The notes under the pieces: generated by a model
Database searches by the model: none
Told to the model about the DNA's origin: nothing
Seen by the model: only the letters and a program-made list of their open reading frames with translations
Part shown: positions 34,625 to 44,052 of the stretch, piece by piece
How positions within the stretch are numbered: position 1 is the first letter of the stretch
Layout of the letters: the number at the start of each line of letters is the position of its first letter
Made by a program: the position numbers and the translations under genes
Source: Flavobacteriales bacterium
GTDB taxonomy: Bacteria; Bacteroidota; Bacteroidia; Flavobacteriales; UBA7430
Length of the DNA stretch: 64,000 nt
Direction of reading: 5' to 3'
Assembly (NCBI GenBank): GCA_002707145.1
Contig: PAMD01000011.1
Location: 14,519 to 78,518, forward strand

Positions 34625-35868
34625 AAAAATACACACAATTATTAATTACAGCTATTGTTCTCATTTTAGTTGTATTCTTAGCAAAGAAAAAAGGTTGGTT
34701 AGGAAGTAACGATATTCTAATTGTCAAAACCGAAAAAGTATTTGCAGGAAATATTACTGAAACAGTCCCAGCAAATGGGAAAATACAACCAGAAATGGAA
34801 GTAAAAATTTCTCCTGATGTCTCTGGAGAAATTACTCAACTAAATATTCAAGAAGGGGACTGGGTTGAAAAAGGAGATTTACTTCTTCGAATAAATCAAG
34901 AAATATATATAGCTAACCTCGATCGAATGAAAGCAAGTTTAAATAATATGCAATCTAATTTAGCTCAACAAAAAGCCCAATTAAAAGACACGAAACTAAA
35001 ACATAATAGAAATCTTAAACTGATCGAAAAAGGAGCTATCTCTTCTATCGAATTCGAAACTAGCCTAAATAATCTTGAATTAGCAAAACTTGCCTTAGAA
35101 GGCTCAAGTTTCAATGTAGAAAGCTCTAAAGCATCTCTAAAAGAAGCGCAAAACAATTTAAATAGAACTTCTATTTATGCTCCTATATCAGGAACTATTT
35201 CTAGACTAAATATAGAACAAGGAGAACGGGTAGTAGGTACTGCTCAAATGTCCGGAACCGAACTTCTTCGTATTGCAGATTTAGATCATATGGAAGTAGT
35301 TGTTAATGTGAGTGAAAATGATATACTCAGAGTAAAACTTAATGATTTTGCAGAAGTCAAGGTAGATGCTTATATGAAAGATAGTTTTGAAGGACAAGTA
35401 ACAGAAATCGCAAATTCTGCGAATTTATTGGGGACATCAGCAGATCAGGTTACTAATTTTGAAGTTAAAATTAGAATACTCAAATCATCTTATCAAGCAC
35501 TTCACCTTGCACAAAAGTATCCTTTTCGACCGGGAATGACTGCGTCTGTAGATATTCAAACTCAGGTCAAAGAAAATATTAAATTATTATCAATCCAATC
35601 TGTTACAACTAGGAAAGACAGTAGTTCTGTAAAACAAAATAAACAAGAAAAGTTTACAAAAAAAGAGGGTAATAAAGAAGCTTTTGAATGTGTATTTATT
35701 CATCAAAATGGTAAAGTAATCCTGCGTCAAGTGGAAACTGGAATTCAAGATGACGAAAATATAGAGATAATTTCTGGACTAAAAGAAGGAGACGAGGTAG
35801 TAAAATCTCCTTACAGTGCAGTGTCGAAAAAACTCAAAAATCAAATGCAAATTCTAGTTGAGAATTAA
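34621..35868 (+). CDS. HlyD/MacA-type periplasmic adaptor (membrane fusion) protein
   Basis: A 415-residue adaptor: N-terminal membrane anchor (about 6-22), a split biotinyl-lipoyl-like domain (VKISPDVSGEITQLNIQEGDWVEKGDLLLRINQEIY and IYAPISGTISRLNIEQGERVVG) flanking a coiled-coil hairpin, then beta-barrel and membrane-proximal domains. The DNRTYxApxxG-like NRTSIYAPISG motif is typical. It links TolC to an inner-membrane pump. In Bacteroidota such adaptors are usually followed by MacB-type or other ABC permease genes, but the next gene here is tsaB, so the pump must be encoded elsewhere. Confidence 0.88.
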   Translation: MKKYTQLLITAIVLILVVFLAKKKGWLGSNDILIVKTEKVFAGNITETVPANGKIQPEMEVKISPDVSGEITQLNIQEGDWVEKGDLLLRINQEIYIANLDRMKASLNNMQSNLAQQKAQLKDTKLKHNRNLKLIEKGAISSIEFETSLNNLELAKLALEGSSFNVESSKASLKEAQNNLNRTSIYAPISGTISRLNIEQGERVVGTAQMSGTELLRIADLDHMEVVVNVSENDILRVKLNDFAEVKVDAYMKDSFEGQVTEIANSANLLGTSADQVTNFEVKIRILKSSYQALHLAQKYPFRPGMTASVDIQTQVKENIKLLSIQSVTTRKDSSSVKQNKQEKFTKKEGNKEAFECVFIHQNGKVILRQVETGIQDDENIEIISGLKEGDEVVKSPYSAVSKKLKNQMQILVEN

Positions 35869-35894
35869 AAATCAAGAGAAGTCTACCAAAAATT

Positions 35895-36599
35895 ATGGCA
35901 ATCATTTTAATCATAGAAACCGCAACAAAGAATTGCTCTGTTGCACTTACAGAAAATGGTCGAATACTTGAATCCATTGATTTTAATGACGAAAAATTTT
36001 CTCATGCTGAAAAGCTTCATCTTTTTATTGAATCTGTATGCCATAAGGCTGGGAAAAACATCCAGGATATTCAGGCTGTATCAGTAAGCAAGGGACCAGG
36101 TTCTTACACTGGACTAAGGATAGGAGTATCTTCTGCCAAAGGTATTTGCTATGCACTAAACATTCCTTTAATGTCTTTTGAAACTTTATATATTCTTTCA
36201 AAAACATATGCGGCAACTCATGAAATATTAAAAGATGATATATTAATTCCCATGATCGACGCTCGAAGAATGGAAGTATATACGGCTGTAATGGACTCTA
36301 ATTTAAAAAAAATACGTCCCACTGAGGCCTTAATTCTTGAAGACAATTCCTTTGATGAATATTTAAAATTCAAAACTTGCCACTTTTTTGGAGATGGTGC
36401 CCTAAAATCGGAAAGTCTATACAAATCAAAAACTTCAAAATTTTCTCCAGAAATTCTACCAACAGCAAAAGTAATTGCCATGGAGGCTCATCATTCATTC
36501 ATGAAAGAAAAATTTGAGAATATGGCTTACTTTGAACCATATTATTTAAAAGATTTTGTAGATGTAAATAAAAAAACAAAATCTAAGCTGGGTAAATAA
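35895..36599 (+). CDS. tsaB: tRNA threonylcarbamoyladenosine biosynthesis protein TsaB
   Basis: A 234-residue ASKHA-fold protein, the TsaD partner needed for t6A at position 37 of ANN-decoding tRNAs. Signatures are ILIIETATKNCSVALTENG at the N-terminus and SVSKGPGSYTGLRIGVSSAKGICYAL. The metal- and ATP-binding residues of TsaD are missing, as expected for TsaB. It follows the adaptor gene by 26 bases and probably shares its transcript, although the functions are unrelated. Confidence 0.93.
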   Translation: MAIILIIETATKNCSVALTENGRILESIDFNDEKFSHAEKLHLFIESVCHKAGKNIQDIQAVSVSKGPGSYTGLRIGVSSAKGICYALNIPLMSFETLYILSKTYAATHEILKDDILIPMIDARRMEVYTAVMDSNLKKIRPTEALILEDNSFDEYLKFKTCHFFGDGALKSESLYKSKTSKFSPEILPTAKVIAMEAHHSFMKEKFENMAYFEPYYLKDFVDVNKKTKSKLGK

Positions 36600-36682
36600 T
36601 ATTTATTGTTAAGTTGAATGCGTTAAAAATTCATAGGCTTGTTCTTTAAAAAATGAAAAACTAAGGCTATGTGCAAAAAAAA

Positions 36683-38197
36683 ATGAAAAAAGTCGCCTTA
36701 ATCATCCTTGATGGATGGGGACATGGAAAAAAAAACAAAGCAAATGCTATTCAACAGGCAAAAACGCCTTTTATCGACACGCTTTATAAGAATAATCCCC
36801 ATTCTGAACTATTGACAGACGGTGAACATGTTGGATTGCCCATGGGGCAAATGGGAAATTCAGAGGTGGGACATCTTAATATTGGCGCAGGAAGAGTAGT
36901 CTTGCAAGACCTCGTTCGAATAAACAAAGCTATTCTAGATGGAAGTATCGGAAAGAATAATGAACTCCAAAAAGCATTTTTATATGCCAAACAAAATAAG
37001 GTGAGTCTTCATTTAATAGGTTTACTTTCAGATGGAGGAATTCATTCTCACGAATCTCATCTTCACCACTTATGCAGACTTGCTAATGAATATGGACTTA
37101 AAAAAGTTTTTATCCACGCCTTCACAGATGGTAGAGATACAGACCCTAAAAGTGGAATTACCTTTATTGAAAATTTAGAAAATGAAACATCACATCTTTC
37201 AGCAGAGTTAGTTAGTATAGTTGGAAGGTACTTTGCAATGGATAGAGATAAAAGGTGGGAAAGAATTAAAATAGCATATGATCTTTTGTGTTCTGGGCGA
37301 GGCCAAAAAAGTATAGATCTAAAAAAGTCACTTAAATCTGCATATGAACAAGGTCAGAGTGATGAGTTTATTAAGCCAATTACAAAAGTAGATGCGGATG
37401 GAAAAACAATCGCAAAAATAAAAGAAGGAGACGTAGTCATTTGTTTCAATTTTAGAACAGATCGGTGCAGGGAAATCACAGAAGTCCTAACTCAAAAAAA
37501 CTCAGAAAAAAATCATATGCGTGCTTTAAAACTCAAATATGTGACAATGACTACATATGATCAAAATTTTAAAGGAGTTAATGTCTTGTTCCAAAAAAAA
37601 AATCTTAAAAACACTTTAGGAGAGGTCTTGTCAAAAAATAATAAAAAACAATTACGGATCGCGGAAACTGAAAAATATCCTCATGTTTCCTTTTTCTTTT
37701 CAGGCGGAAGAGAAGACATATTTAAGGGAGAAAAAAGAATTATGGTACCCTCTCCAAAAGTTGCGACCTACGATCTACAACCATCTATGAGTGCCCGAAA
37801 GCTTACAAATTTACTTACAGAAGAAATAATCAATGCATCTCCAGATTTTGTCTGTATAAATTTTGCAAATCCAGATATGGTAGGACATACTGGAGTTTTT
37901 GAGGCGGTTATTGAAGCAATAGAAACCGTGGATAGCTGCACACAGCAGTTGTTAGAAGTAGGGATAAAAAAGGACTATTCATTCTTGATCCTTGCCGACC
38001 ATGGAAATGCTGACTTTATGGTCAACGAAAATGGATCTCCCAATACAAACCATACAACAAACCCTGTTCCCTGCTTTTTAATTAACACTAAATATAAAAT
38101 ACTTAAAAACGGTAAACTAGCAGATATAGCTCCTACAATTTTAAAAATTATGGATCTAAAAATACCTCATGAGATGTCGGGAAATACACTGGTTTAA
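36683..38197 (+). CDS. gpmI: 2,3-bisphosphoglycerate-independent phosphoglycerate mutase
   Basis: A 504-residue alkaline-phosphatase-fold enzyme interconverting 3- and 2-phosphoglycerate. It has the metal-binding motif LIILDGWGHG at the start, the phosphoserine region MGNSEVGHLNIGAGR (nucleophile Ser), HAFTDGRDTDP, and the second metal cluster NFANPDMVGHTG and LADHGNADFM. The length is standard. I chose the ATG at 36683 (MKKVALIILDGWG); a GTG at 36671 would only add MQKK. It stands between tsaB and a cell-division gene. Confidence 0.95.
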   Translation: MKKVALIILDGWGHGKKNKANAIQQAKTPFIDTLYKNNPHSELLTDGEHVGLPMGQMGNSEVGHLNIGAGRVVLQDLVRINKAILDGSIGKNNELQKAFLYAKQNKVSLHLIGLLSDGGIHSHESHLHHLCRLANEYGLKKVFIHAFTDGRDTDPKSGITFIENLENETSHLSAELVSIVGRYFAMDRDKRWERIKIAYDLLCSGRGQKSIDLKKSLKSAYEQGQSDEFIKPITKVDADGKTIAKIKEGDVVICFNFRTDRCREITEVLTQKNSEKNHMRALKLKYVTMTTYDQNFKGVNVLFQKKNLKNTLGEVLSKNNKKQLRIAETEKYPHVSFFFSGGREDIFKGEKRIMVPSPKVATYDLQPSMSARKLTNLLTEEIINASPDFVCINFANPDMVGHTGVFEAVIEAIETVDSCTQQLLEVGIKKDYSFLILADHGNADFMVNENGSPNTNHTTNPVPCFLINTKYKILKNGKLADIAPTILKIMDLKIPHEMSGNTLV

Positions 38198-38240
38198 AAA
38201 AGCAAATTACGGAACGAGTTAATTTTCTAAAAACATTCGT

Positions 38241-38248
38241 TATTTTTG
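38241..38248 (+). promoter_or_regulatory. -7 promoter element (TATTTTTG) before the FtsB/DivIC-like gene
   Basis: A perfect TAnnTTTG, ending three bases before the ATG at 38252. A start site four bases after the G would fall exactly on the A of the ATG, giving a leaderless mRNA for the ftsB-like / methylmalonyl-CoA mutase unit. Confidence 0.45.
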
Positions 38249-38251
38249 ATT

Positions 38252-38554
38252 ATGCAAAATGTAAAAACCATCTTTAAATTGCTTCTTCTAAAGTTGAAAA
38301 ATCCTTTTATACTTATAGGCTTAATATTTTTTTTATGGATGATTTTCTTTGATAGTAATTCATTTATTAGCCACAAAAGATTATCAAAGACAATCGATCA
38401 GCTTAGAAAAGACCAAAACTATTACAAAGAACAAATTAAATCTGATTCTATTACCATAGAAAAGCTTTCAAACAAAGAGGGATTAGAGAAATATGCACGC
38501 GAAAAATACCATATGAAGAAAGAAAATGAAGAAATTTTCTTGATTGAAGACTAA
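38252..38554 (+). CDS. FtsB/DivIC septum formation initiator family protein
   Basis: A bitopic protein of 100 residues: short cytosolic N-terminus, one membrane helix (PFILIGLIFFLWMIFF), then a coiled coil (HKRLSKTIDQLRKDQNYYKEQIKSDSITIEKLSN) and a tail (LEKYAREKYHMKKENEEIFLIED) that matches the conserved end of FtsB/DivIC proteins. It belongs to the FtsQLB divisome subcomplex that activates septal peptidoglycan synthesis. I chose the ATG at 38252. It precedes the mutase small-subunit gene by 11 bases; this odd pairing is common in Bacteroidota. Confidence 0.87.
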   Translation: MQNVKTIFKLLLLKLKNPFILIGLIFFLWMIFFDSNSFISHKRLSKTIDQLRKDQNYYKEQIKSDSITIEKLSNKEGLEKYAREKYHMKKENEEIFLIED

Positions 38555-38565
38555 AAGCTGAAAAT

Positions 38566-39939
38566 ATGGACCATTTATTTGATGAATTTGAGAGTAAAAC
38601 ACTTCGGCAGTGGCAAGAAAAGATTATATCTGATCTCAAAGGAAAAGACTTTAATTACCTCAAATGGAAGAGTCCAAGTGGAATTGAAGTATCTCCGATT
38701 TACAATAAAGAATCTGTCTCTAAACACGCTGGGGAGTTGACTCACATTCATTCTGACTGGCAAATAGAACAAACATTAGAAACTCCTCAGAACAAAGAAG
38801 TACTCGATTGTTTAAATAATGGAGCAAATGCACTTCTAATCAAAGATTGTCCCCCTAAACAAATCAAAAAGATATTAAAAGACGTACTTATTCAATATAT
38901 AGAAGTCTCTTTTTATTCTAAGAATAATATAGAAACCATACTTGAGGAATTCATTCAGCTTGTTCAAAAACGAAATCTACTGAGTGATGAAATTCGAGGT
39001 TGCCTTCATTATGACCCACTTATGGAGGGATTGAAAAATGGTCAATTAGATCCTGAAATATGGAAGAAATTTAAAATCATTCAAAATAAATCAAGTCTAC
39101 TTATTGGATTTCGGGTACTCTCAATTCAGGCTCATGAATACCATAATTTTGGTGCAAATATATCTCAAGAGTTGGCATTTGCTATCGCTCAGCTCAGTGA
39201 ATATCTTTCTCAAGAAGATACTATTTCCTCTAAAAACATACAAATAAGCTTAGGAATTTCTACCAATTACTTTTTTGAAATTGCAAAATTCAGAGCTATC
39301 AGATTATTAGCAAAGCAAATATTTGGAGCCTATGAACGAGAGGATAGCTCACTTCAGATAAGGGCTGAGACAGGACTTCGTTCAAGTACAATGTATGACA
39401 CCCATGTTAATCTTCTTCGGGCGACTAGCCAAAGTATGTCAGCTGCATTGGGAGGAGCAAACATCTTAAATGTAAATAACTTTAACCAAGCAATAAAAAG
39501 AAAAGATGCACATGCAGAAAGATTAGGGAGGAATATCTCTCTAATCTTAAAAGATGAATCCTACTTCAACAAAGTGAGTGATCCTTCTGCAGGATCATAT
39601 TATATTGAGTATCTAACTGATGAATTATGCCATCAAGCCTGGAAATTATTTCAGAAAATTGAAGAAAAGGGGGGTTGGATTAAAGCTATTAAAGAAGATT
39701 TCATTCAAAAAGAAATTCTTAAAAATGCTGAACAGCAAACTGCCCATTTTCAATCAGGAGAAAGTTCTCTGCTCGGGGCCAATCTATTCCCAAACGAAAA
39801 AGAAAAAATCGTAGCAGAATTAGAAAAAAAATCCGGTGAGACGCACTCAAAAGGAATTGAATTTATTACGCTATATTCTGAGCGTTTATCGTCAAAAATG
39901 GAGCTAGAACGTCTAAATAATCAAAATAAAGATGTGTAG
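38566..39939 (+). CDS. mutA: Methylmalonyl-CoA mutase small (beta) subunit
   Basis: The catalytically inert partner subunit of the coenzyme B12 mutase, 457 residues. It keeps the mutase TIM-barrel ([66 protein letters not shown]) but ends before any B12-binding domain; there is no DxHxxG. It is therefore shorter than the classical small subunit of around 600 residues, a form common in Bacteroidota. It overlaps the large-subunit gene by eight bases, which should keep the stoichiometry equal. Confidence 0.93.
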   Translation: MDHLFDEFESKTLRQWQEKIISDLKGKDFNYLKWKSPSGIEVSPIYNKESVSKHAGELTHIHSDWQIEQTLETPQNKEVLDCLNNGANALLIKDCPPKQIKKILKDVLIQYIEVSFYSKNNIETILEEFIQLVQKRNLLSDEIRGCLHYDPLMEGLKNGQLDPEIWKKFKIIQNKSSLLIGFRVLSIQAHEYHNFGANISQELAFAIAQLSEYLSQEDTISSKNIQISLGISTNYFFEIAKFRAIRLLAKQIFGAYEREDSSLQIRAETGLRSSTMYDTHVNLLRATSQSMSAALGGANILNVNNFNQAIKRKDAHAERLGRNISLILKDESYFNKVSDPSAGSYYIEYLTDELCHQAWKLFQKIEEKGGWIKAIKEDFIQKEILKNAEQQTAHFQSGESSLLGANLFPNEKEKIVAELEKKSGETHSKGIEFITLYSERLSSKMELERLNNQNKDV

Positions 39940-42061
39940 ACCAAACTTTAAATATATCCCTCTAAACCTAAGTAGAAAGAAGTCACCTAAAGGACAGTCC
40001 TTATGGAATAGTCCTGAGCATATAGATATTAAAAGCCACTACAAAAGTAAAGATATTGAAAATACGGAGCATCTTAGATTTATTTCAGGAATTGCTCCAA
40101 ACACAAGAGGACCCTATGCCTCTATGTATTCAATACGGCCATGGACAATTCGACAATATGCTGGATTTTCAACCGCAGAAGAGTCTAATTCTTTTTACCG
40201 TAGAAATCTTGCCGCAGGACAAAAAGGCTTGTCTGTAGCCTTTGATTTAGCTACTCATAGAGGATATGACTCAGACCATGAAAGGGTTATTGGAGATGTA
40301 GGAAAAGCCGGAGTGGCTATTGATTCTGTAGAAGATATGAAAGTTCTTTTTGATCAAATTCCACTAGATAAAATGTCTGTTTCAATGACTATGAACGGGG
40401 CTGTGCTTCCCATAATGGCTTTTTACATTGTGGCAGCAGAAGAACAAGGTATTGATCTAAAAGAATTAAGTGGAACAATCCAAAACGATATTCTTAAAGA
40501 ATTCATGGTACGAAATACATATATATATCCCCCAAAACACTCAATGAAAATTATTGCTGATATATTTGAATATAGTGCGAAATATATGCCTAAATTCAAT
40601 TCGATTAGCATTTCTGGATACCATATGCAAGAAGCGGGAGCTACCGCTGATATTGAACTTGCCTATACCCTTGCAGACGGATTAGAATATATTCGAACAG
40701 GATTGCAAGCGGGTATGGATATAGATACCTTTGCTCCTCGCCTCTCATTCTTCTGGGGAATTGGAATGAATCATTTCATGGAAATTGCAAAGATGCGTTC
40801 TGCGAGGATGCTGTGGGCAAAAATGATTCAACAATTTAAACCAAAAAATCAAAAATCACTCGCTCTCAGGACTCATTGTCAAACTTCTGGGTGGAGCCTA
40901 ACACAACAAGATCCTTTTAACAATATTTCAAGAACATGCATAGAAGCTATGGCTGCTGCTTTTGGAGGAACTCAATCCTTGCACACAAATGCTCTAGATG
41001 AGGCCATTGCACTTCCAACAGATTTCTCTGCTAGAATAGCACGAAATACTCAAATATATCTTCAGAACGAAACTGAAATTACAAGGGTTGTAGATCCTTG
41101 GGGAGGATCTTATTATTTAGAAAAACTTACCGAAGAAATAACACACAAGGCATGGGCACTGATTGAAGAGATTGAAGAATTAGGTGGGATGGCAAAAGCC
41201 ATAGAAACTGGTATACCAAAAATGAGAATCGAAGAAGCAGCTGCTAGAAAACAAGCAAGAATAGACAGCGGCAGAGACCAGATTATCGGTGTAAATGCTT
41301 ACCGACTTAAAAAAGAAGTTTCTATTGAAACTCTGGAGGTGGACAATACAAAAGTTCGAGACAATCAAATTGAAAGTTTGAAAAATCTTAGACAATCAAG
41401 AAACGAAGAAGATGTAAAAGAAGCACTGAAAAAATTAACTAAAAATTGTAAAACAGGTGATGAAAATTTATTAGCTTTAGCAGTAAATGCCGCAAGATGT
41501 AGAGCGACTCTTGGTGAAATTTCTGATGCATGTGAACGTGTCTTTGGAAGATATCAAGCAAAAATTCGCACAGTTTCAGGAGTATATTCAATGGAGATAG
41601 CAGATAATAAAGTATTTAAAAAGACGCAAAATCTAGCAAATAAATTTGCTAAAATAGAAGGTAGGCGCCCACGAATTATGATTGCCAAAATGGGTCAAGA
41701 TGGTCATGATAGAGGAGCAAAAGTGGTATCTACATCATTTGCTGATTTGGGATTTGATGTAGATATTGGACCACTGTTTCAAACTCCTAGAGAAGCAGCA
41801 AAACAGGCTGTTGAAAACGATGTTCACATTTTAGGAGTATCTTCTTTAGCAGCAGGACATAAAACATTGGTTCCCTGTGTTATTGAAGAATTAAAATCTC
41901 TTGGCAGAAAAGATATCTTGGTAGTTGCTGGAGGGGTTATACCAAATCAAGATTACGAATATTTATTTGAATCTGGAGTCTCTGGGGTATTTGGACCAGG
42001 AACTGTCATTGCAGAAGCAGCAGCTCAAATACTTGAAATCATGATTAAACAGAGTAAATAA
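39932..42061 (+). CDS. mutB: Methylmalonyl-CoA mutase large (alpha) subunit
   Basis: A 709-residue catalytic subunit interconverting succinyl-CoA and (R)-methylmalonyl-CoA. The N-terminal TIM barrel has the substrate motif [29 protein letters not shown], and the C-terminal cobalamin domain has the B12-ligand motif DGHDRG ([24 protein letters not shown]) and GGVIPNQDY near the end. It serves propionate and odd-chain or branched amino-acid metabolism. The next gene begins two bases after its stop. No epimerase, chaperone (meaB) or propionyl-CoA carboxylase gene is in the window. Confidence 0.97.
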   Translation: MCRPNFKYIPLNLSRKKSPKGQSLWNSPEHIDIKSHYKSKDIENTEHLRFISGIAPNTRGPYASMYSIRPWTIRQYAGFSTAEESNSFYRRNLAAGQKGLSVAFDLATHRGYDSDHERVIGDVGKAGVAIDSVEDMKVLFDQIPLDKMSVSMTMNGAVLPIMAFYIVAAEEQGIDLKELSGTIQNDILKEFMVRNTYIYPPKHSMKIIADIFEYSAKYMPKFNSISISGYHMQEAGATADIELAYTLADGLEYIRTGLQAGMDIDTFAPRLSFFWGIGMNHFMEIAKMRSARMLWAKMIQQFKPKNQKSLALRTHCQTSGWSLTQQDPFNNISRTCIEAMAAAFGGTQSLHTNALDEAIALPTDFSARIARNTQIYLQNETEITRVVDPWGGSYYLEKLTEEITHKAWALIEEIEELGGMAKAIETGIPKMRIEEAAARKQARIDSGRDQIIGVNAYRLKKEVSIETLEVDNTKVRDNQIESLKNLRQSRNEEDVKEALKKLTKNCKTGDENLLALAVNAARCRATLGEISDACERVFGRYQAKIRTVSGVYSMEIADNKVFKKTQNLANKFAKIEGRRPRIMIAKMGQDGHDRGAKVVSTSFADLGFDVDIGPLFQTPREAAKQAVENDVHILGVSSLAAGHKTLVPCVIEELKSLGRKDILVVAGGVIPNQDYEYLFESGVSGVFGPGTVIAEAAAQILEIMIKQSK

Positions 42062-42063
42062 AT

Positions 42064-42675
42064 ATGAGGGGAATTATTTATTTAACAGCCTTAATGCTCT
42101 GCTCACTTGTTCAAGCTCAAAGTACAAGAAATGATTCCTACTCAAGCTTGGGTATTCTGAGCAGTTTTCAGGAAATTCCTTTTGGAGTGAGTTTATATAA
42201 TGTGATAAAAGATAAAAAGTTTAGCTATTTCACCGAATTAAAATTCAACAGACTAAGCTTTGATAAGGACTATACCTTTTTGGGATATGCAGTAGCTTCT
42301 GATACAATAAGAAATTCACGTTTTGATGGAAACAAAAGTCTTATAAAGATGATAAATATTGGAACAGTTTTTAACCCCCAAGAAATGGGAATACTAAATT
42401 GGGATTTTGTAGACATTGACTTTTGCATTGGCTTGGGGTATATTCAAGAATTTACATATAATTTCTATTATGACACCAAAGGAATTGTAGAGAACAACAA
42501 TCAACCAGACTCTGATCCAATTGGGAAATATTATGTAATTAACTATAATAATCATGGAGTAAATCTAAATTTCGGAACCAACTTATCATTCCAAAGAATT
42601 CCTTTTATGATTCATATAGGTTATGATGTAAAACCAAAAGTTTGGGCATTAGGTTTTAACTGGAAGGTAAAATAG
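42064..42675 (+). CDS. Predicted outer-membrane beta-barrel protein
   Basis: A 203-residue exported protein with signal peptide MRGIIYLTALMLCSLVQAQ and alternating aromatic strands through to a C-terminus typical of small barrels (FMIHIGYDVKPKVWALGFNWKVK). I do not recognise a named family. It starts two bases after mutB and is likely co-transcribed with it. Its TAG directly abuts the stop codon of the convergent small gene, with no base between. Confidence 0.7.
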   Translation: MRGIIYLTALMLCSLVQAQSTRNDSYSSLGILSSFQEIPFGVSLYNVIKDKKFSYFTELKFNRLSFDKDYTFLGYAVASDTIRNSRFDGNKSLIKMINIGTVFNPQEMGILNWDFVDIDFCIGLGYIQEFTYNFYYDTKGIVENNNQPDSDPIGKYYVINYNNHGVNLNFGTNLSFQRIPFMIHIGYDVKPKVWALGFNWKVK

Positions 42676-42867
42676 TTAGGATTCTGACTTACATTTTTCT
42701 TCAGGACTAGCCCCACAAAACCCACAAGGCTCACCCTCACGGGTGATTAAGGGATTATTACTTGCACAAGTACCCTCAAATTCACCATCTTTCTTGGCCA
42801 ATATTTTTATAGCTATTCCTGCAAAACCTAGTCCTAAAATTGTAATGGTAAGAATTATGAGTTTCAT
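42676..42867 (-). CDS. Small Cys-rich membrane-anchored protein (63 residues)
   Basis: One N-terminal helix (LIILTITILGLGFAGIAIKI) followed by a polar tail holding four cysteines: C34, then PCGFCG (C48, C51) and C59. The CGFC pair resembles half of a zinc ribbon or an FeS/zinc site. Similar short proteins occur widely in Flavobacteriia and are usually labelled membrane or secreted protein. A -7 element lies 15 bases upstream. The tail probably faces the periplasm. Function unknown. Confidence 0.75.
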   Translation of the reverse strand: MKLIILTITILGLGFAGIAIKILAKKDGEFEGTCASNNPLITREGEPCGFCGASPEEKCKSES

Positions 42868-42882
42868 TTTGAATTGTTTCTA

Positions 42883-42890
42883 CAAATTTA
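42883..42890 (-). promoter_or_regulatory. -7 promoter element (TAAATTTG)
   Basis: A perfect TAnnTTTG on the minus strand, 15 bases before the ATG of the small Cys-rich protein. It supports that gene being a separate unit from murB upstream. Confidence 0.45.
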
Positions 42891-42930
42891 AAATAAAGAA
42901 TTGGGGGAAAATAAGTTCATCGACTATAAT

Positions 42931-43956
42931 TTAATTCGATTCTATAGGCAGTCCAATAATATTGACTTCAATCTCAAGATTAATCTTAAATATATCAAGG
43001 ATAGAGGATTGTATCTTTTTGGCAAGCATAAAAATATCCTTACCTGAAGCAGAACCATGATTGACTATTACTAGAGCCTGTTTATCGTGAACTCCACATT
43101 CCGAAAATCGTTTTCCTTTCCATCCTGCTTTTTCGATAAGCCATCCAGCAGGGACTTTCACAAAATTATGTTGGACTGGATATGAAGGAATATCTAACCA
43201 TTTCATCTTAATAGAATTAAAAAAGCTCAAAGGAATAATAGGGTTCTTAAAGAATGAGCCAGAGTTGCCAATTATCTTTGGATCAGGCAACTTAGACTGA
43301 CGAATACTAATAACCGCATTACTCAAGTCTTTGGCGGTAGGAGATGAAATACAACGTTCCTCTAGAACTTGTTGAATAGATCCATAGTTTGAATTTAATA
43401 GCCCATCGTCTTTTAATTGTAAAGTTACCGAGCAGATAATATAATTTCCTTTTTCGCTGTTTTTAAAGATAGATTCACGATATCCAAACTGACAATCTTG
43501 CTTTGAAAACGTAAGCAATGACTTACTTGAGATATGAAAAGCCTCTAATTCAATAAAAGAATCTTTAATCTCGACTCCGTAGGCTCCAATATTTTGCAGT
43601 GGAGCAGCACCTACGCTACCAGGAATCAAAGAAAGATTTTCTAAGCCATTATATCCTTTATCAATTGACCATAGAACAAAATCATGCCAATTTTCTCCCG
43701 CAGCAACTTTTATTAATCCGTTCCCATTATCTTTTACTCCAACTAGACTAATTTTTATAACAAGTCCCTTAAAATCTTTATATAAAAGAACGTTACTTCC
43801 ACCTCCCAAAATTAATTTTGGTAAAGCGTCGAACTCAGAATTTGAATACACATTTTGTAAGTCATTAAGAGAGCAAACTTCTATAAAAAAGTCTGCTTTA
43901 CAGTCAAGACCAAAAGTATTATATTGTTTTAAGGAATGATTTTTAAGAACCTTCAT
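42931..43956 (-). CDS. murB: UDP-N-acetylenolpyruvoylglucosamine reductase MurB (type I)
   Basis: A 341-residue flavoenzyme that makes UDP-N-acetylmuramate in the cytosol. The FAD-binding part has KLILGGGSNVLLYKDFKG and SLIPGSVGAAPLQNIGAYGVEIKD. The catalytic serine lies in KIIGNSGSFFKNP, and the YRESIFK motif carries the conserved Arg. The length and the C-terminal part (VPAGWLIEKAGWKGKRFSECGVHDKQALVIVNHG) fit the E. coli-like type I enzyme. A -7 element ends five bases before the ATG. Confidence 0.95.
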   Translation of the reverse strand: MKVLKNHSLKQYNTFGLDCKADFFIEVCSLNDLQNVYSNSEFDALPKLILGGGSNVLLYKDFKGLVIKISLVGVKDNGNGLIKVAAGENWHDFVLWSIDKGYNGLENLSLIPGSVGAAPLQNIGAYGVEIKDSFIELEAFHISSKSLLTFSKQDCQFGYRESIFKNSEKGNYIICSVTLQLKDDGLLNSNYGSIQQVLEERCISSPTAKDLSNAVISIRQSKLPDPKIIGNSGSFFKNPIIPLSFFNSIKMKWLDIPSYPVQHNFVKVPAGWLIEKAGWKGKRFSECGVHDKQALVIVNHGSASGKDIFMLAKKIQSSILDIFKINLEIEVNIIGLPIESN

Positions 43957-43961
43957 ATAAT

Positions 43962-43969
43962 CAAATATA
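43962..43969 (-). promoter_or_regulatory. -7 promoter element (TATATTTG) before murB
   Basis: A perfect TAnnTTTG on the minus strand, ending five bases before the murB ATG. It predicts a leader of zero to two bases. Confidence 0.5.
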
Positions 43970-44052
43970 TAAAAATGCTAAGTGTAATAAAAAAGAATAT
44001 TAGATTTCATCTGTTAAATAAAACAAAGTGAAGAGATAATAAATTAAAAAAT

